DNA from: Paracoccaceae bacterium
Lineage (GTDB): Bacteria; Pseudomonadota; Alphaproteobacteria; Rhodobacterales; Rhodobacteraceae
NCBI GenBank assembly: GCA_020852535.1
Contig: JADZAO010000040.1
Coordinates: 1-6,390 of the forward strand
Direction of reading: 5' to 3'
Length of the DNA stretch: 6,390 nt
Each line of letters starts with the position of its first letter. Position 1 is the stretch's first letter. The translations under genes and the position numbers were made by a program. Shown piece by piece: positions 5,522 to 6,390 of the stretch. The notes under the pieces are model-generated. The model saw nothing but the letters and a program-made list of their open reading frames with translations, searched no databases and was not told the origin of the DNA.

Positions 5522-5551
5522 ATGATCCAGGTCCAAAGTGGAAAGGATAAA

Positions 5552-5611
5552 TTAAAATCCCTGATACGCGCTTGGGTGCAGGAATTCAAGCACGACAGGA
5601 TGGAGCGGCAT
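5552..5611 (-). CDS. Candidate 19-residue leader peptide upstream of secE
   Basis: ATG 5609-5611 to TAA 5552-5554 encodes MPLHPVVLEFLHPSAYQGF. It is preceded by GGGGAGG (5619-5625) with a 7-nt spacer, stronger than the Shine-Dalgarno of secE itself, and ends 30 nt before the secE ATG. I recognise no family. Such a peptide could couple ribosome movement to folding of the RNA that spans it: an 8-bp hairpin inside the ORF and a CUGAU/AUCAG helix that covers part of its AUG. It may equally be chance, since ORFs this short are common. Conservation among relatives would decide. Confidence 0.25.
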   Translation of the reverse strand: MPLHPVVLEFLHPSAYQGF

Positions 5612-5614
5612 CAG
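5561..5614 (-). other. Structured RNA segment overlapping the tiny ORF
   Basis: The inner helix CGUGCUUG (5587-5594) with CAAGCGCG (5567-5574) has 8 bp, one G-U, and a 12-nt loop. The outer helix CUGAU (5610-5614) with AUCAG (5561-5565) has 5 bp and is followed by GGAUUUUAAUUUAUCC. The outer helix includes the AU of the tiny ORF's start codon. It is terminator-like only in a weak sense. Confidence 0.35.
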
Positions 5615-5625
5615 TCAGCCTCCCC

Positions 5626-5643
5626 TGCCCGCAAAAGCGGGCA
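5626..5643 (-). other. Perfect hairpin next to a strong Shine-Dalgarno
   Basis: The RNA reads UGCCCGC-UUUU-GCGGGCA, a perfect 7-bp stem with a 4-nt loop, immediately followed by GGGGAGG. UUUUU precedes rather than follows it, so it is not a terminator for minus-strand transcription. It may isolate or present the Shine-Dalgarno of the tiny ORF at 5552-5611. Confidence 0.5.
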
Positions 5644-5816
5644 AAAACTGTCCAATCACGGCCAGCACAAGTACCTCATCCGGGGTATCCCATCATATTG
5701 TCAAATGAGGCATCAATACGAACAAGCGGATTCAGCTAAGTTCTCTTGGCCTCTTTTAGGACATCACGCAGCAAAGCAAACACGTAGAGATCAGGCTACC
5801 TGCTTAACAAGAACAT

Positions 5817-5845
5817 GTTACAGAAAAAAACAACACGCCATCCAA
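5817..5845 (-). promoter_or_regulatory. Weak candidate promoter for secE
   Basis: TTGGAT (5840-5845) and TGTAAC (5817-5822) are separated by 17 bp. The hexamers match 3 of 6 and 4 of 6 consensus bases. The same TGTAAC hexamer is used in the candidate promoter in front of tRNA-Trp. It would give a leader of about 290 nt before secE. The match is weak and could be chance. Confidence 0.22.
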
Positions 5846-6000
5846 GCACAGACCAAGAACAAAAAATCTGGATACGTTTTAGTCACAGAGGAAAACTTTT
5901 ACCTCAAAATACAATCATGAACGCAGAATTCTTACGCGAACCACATGTGGAGCCATGATAGATAACTTCATAGTAAATTTCAGAAAATACTACGGATGAT

Positions 6001-6020
6001 CCAATCGGCGTTTCGATTGG
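6001..6020 (-). other. Hairpin downstream of tRNA-Trp
   Basis: A perfect 7-bp inverted repeat (ccaatcg / cgattgg) with a 6-nt loop lies 13 nt past the encoded CCA end of the tRNA. No U-tract follows, so it is not a standard intrinsic terminator. It may mark the tRNA precursor 3' trailer or help processing, leaving open whether tRNA-Trp and secE share a transcript. Confidence 0.45.
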
Positions 6021-6032
6021 GCCAAGCTAGGC

Positions 6033-6108
6033 TGGCAGGAGTTGGGGGACTCGAACCCACGACCCTCGGTTTTGGAGACCGATGCTCTACCAACTGAGCT
6101 AAACTCCT
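6033..6108 (-). tRNA. trnW: tRNA-Trp, anticodon CCA
   Basis: A full 76-nt cloverleaf with an encoded 3' CCA. The acceptor stem AGGAGTT/AACTCCT is fully paired with discriminator G. The D arm is GCTC/GAGC. The anticodon stem TCGGT/ACCGA encloses loop CTCCAAA, with the CCA anticodon at 6073-6075. The T loop is TTCGAGT. The T stem GTGGG/CCCCC has one U-C mismatch at its second pair. The discriminator G and CCA anticodon are the expected TrpRS identity elements. It sits between tuf and secE, a common alphaproteobacterial arrangement, and probably has its own promoter because tuf ends at a strong terminator. Confidence 0.98.
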
Positions 6109-6123
6109 AGGTCCAAGCCAGAG

Positions 6124-6151
6124 GTTACAGCATGGGTGGGGAAAGAATCAA
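6124..6151 (-). promoter_or_regulatory. Candidate promoter of tRNA-Trp
   Basis: TTGATT (6146-6151) and TGTAAC (6124-6129) are spaced 16 bp. A start near 6118 would leave a leader of about 10 nt before the tRNA 5' end, which is usual for a tRNA gene. It lies in the only gap between the tuf terminator and the tRNA. An alternative TTGACG further upstream (about 6183-6188) has no good -10 partner. Confidence 0.45.
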
Positions 6152-6190
6152 GGTTCGATCAGCCACATTGCGCAGGGGAAATCGTCAACG

Positions 6191-6208
6191 CGGCCCCAAC
6201 ACGGGCCG
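6191..6208 (-). other. GC-rich inverted repeat between the tuf terminator and tRNA-Trp
   Basis: cggccc (6191-6196) and gggccg (6203-6208) form a perfect 6-bp all-GC stem with a 6-nt loop, about 17 nt beyond the tuf terminator U-tract. It has no U-tract on the minus strand. It may be a back-up stem or chance in a GC-rich patch. Confidence 0.3.
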
Positions 6209-6224
6209 AGCCTTTCGAGGTATT

Positions 6225-6256
6225 AAAAAAGGCGCGCGAGATATCTCGCGCGCCCT
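6225..6256 (-). terminator. Strong intrinsic terminator of tuf
   Basis: A perfect palindrome, ggcgcgcgag-atat-ctcgcgcgcc (6231-6254), forms a 10-bp GC-rich stem with an AUAU loop in the RNA. UUUUUUAAU follows directly. Two extra pairs can form at the base. It begins about 30 nt after the tuf stop codon. This is the clearest terminator in the window and separates tuf from the tRNA-secE unit. Confidence 0.92.
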
Positions 6257-6287
6257 ATTGATTTAGGCGATCAACTTAATGTGGTGA

Positions 6288-6390
6288 TCACTTAATGATT
6301 TTAGAGACGACGCCTGCGCCGACTGTACGTCCGCCCTCACGGATAGCAAAGCGCAGCTTTTCTTCCATTGCAATCGGAGCGATCAGTTCA
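6288..6390 (-). CDS. tuf: Elongation factor Tu, C-terminal 34 codons (5' end outside window)
   Basis: EF-Tu carries aminoacyl-tRNA to the ribosomal A site as a GTP complex in the cytoplasm. Only the last 33 residues plus the TGA stop (6288-6290) are present. They read ELIAPIAMEEKLRFAIREGG (first 20) followed by RTVGAGVVSKIIK, the beta-barrel domain III end that is near-invariant in bacterial EF-Tu. The start lies outside the window. A strong terminator follows. Many alphaproteobacteria have two tuf copies, one with the str operon (rpsL-rpsG-fusA) and one beside trnW-secE; this would be the latter. Confidence 0.97.
   Translation of the reverse strand, partial: ELIAPIAMEEKLRFAIREGGRTVGAGVVSKIIK

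Larger units (their letters stand above)
5522..6032 (-). other. Long AT-rich spacer between tRNA-Trp and secE
   Basis: There are 511 bases without a recognisable conserved gene. Bases 5700-6000 are markedly AT-rich with several T-runs on the minus strand (for example UUUUUU near 5861-5866 and UUUUUUU near 5824-5830). Minus-strand reading frames are short and lack homology. The plus-strand frame 5324-5920 is Lys/Gln/His-rich, runs antisense through secE and is not credible. Near secE the RNA becomes structured: a 7-bp hairpin at 5626-5643 and an 8-bp hairpin at 5567-5594 inside a tiny ORF. A full TTGACA -35 hexamer (5699-5704) lacks a matching -10. Confidence 0.6.

Noticed and set aside
5522..5536. 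TTG start for secE five codons upstream of the chosen ATG
   Set aside because: No Shine-Dalgarno precedes the TTG, and the ATG at 5521 gives the usual M-A-x-x-x-x-P-L-Q-F start of related SecE proteins.
5676..5704. Perfect TTGACA (-35) upstream of secE as a full promoter
   Set aside because: At 17-bp spacing the -10 position reads GGATGA and at 18 bp GATGAG, neither close to TATAAT. A TATGAT next to the TTGACA is at the wrong spacing.
5324..5920. 198-codon plus-strand reading frame
   Set aside because: It runs antisense through all of secE, is rich in Lys/Gln/His/Ser as expected from reverse-complemented T-rich spacer, and shows no domain or credible ribosome binding site.
1..6390. Accessory or mobile system (defence genes, IS, CRISPR, phage) hidden in the window
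   Set aside because: All substantial open frames on the coding strand belong to conserved housekeeping genes in the expected order. No direct-repeat arrays, transposase motifs or terminal inverted repeats were seen, including around tRNA-Trp, a common integration site.

Overview
This window is a core translation/transcription locus read entirely from the minus strand. In transcription order (high to low coordinates) it holds: the 3' end of tuf (EF-Tu), tRNA-Trp(CCA), secE, nusG, rplK (L11), rplA (L1), rplJ (L10), rplL (L7/L12) and the first 586 codons of rpoB. Gene order and protein sequences point to an alphaproteobacterium, most likely order Rhodobacterales. The evidence is the tuf - trnW - secE - nusG - rplKAJL - rpoB order, an RpoB N-terminus resembling the roseobacter type (MAQAYVGQKRIRRYYGKI), and a short SecE with a single membrane span. 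The family assignment rests on remembered relatives, not on a search.

Layout. 6390-6288 is the EF-Tu C-terminus, closed by a very strong intrinsic terminator (6225-6256). A plausible promoter (6124-6151) then leads into tRNA-Trp (6033-6108). 6032-5522 is a long, AT-rich, non-coding stretch before secE. It contains hairpins and one tiny ORF (5552-5611) with an excellent Shine-Dalgarno sequence. secE (5330-5521) is followed by a terminator-like hairpin with a U-tract (5231-5265) ahead of nusG (4637-5170). The nusG-rplK gap carries a hairpin directly before the rplK Shine-Dalgarno that fits an L1 autoregulatory site. rplK and rplA are only 5 bp apart and end at a 17-bp terminator (3340-3377). 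The 404-bp rplA-rplJ gap holds an L10-leader-like RNA and a candidate promoter. rplJ starts at GTG 2987; the long upstream in-frame extension is not real. rplL follows, then a 251-bp hairpin-rich spacer before rpoB.

How the genes work together. L11, L1, L10 and L7/L12 build the ribosomal stalks, EF-Tu delivers aminoacyl-tRNA there, NusG and RpoB belong to the elongating RNA polymerase, and SecE is part of the translocon. The non-coding segments look like the known control points of this cluster: L1 feedback on rplKA, L10 feedback on rplJL, and attenuation/RNA processing between rplL and rpoB. I found no mobile element, CRISPR array, defence gene or other accessory system. The items most worth following up are RNA-level: the tiny ORF and structured leader of secE, the secE/nusG terminator, and the rplJ leader.
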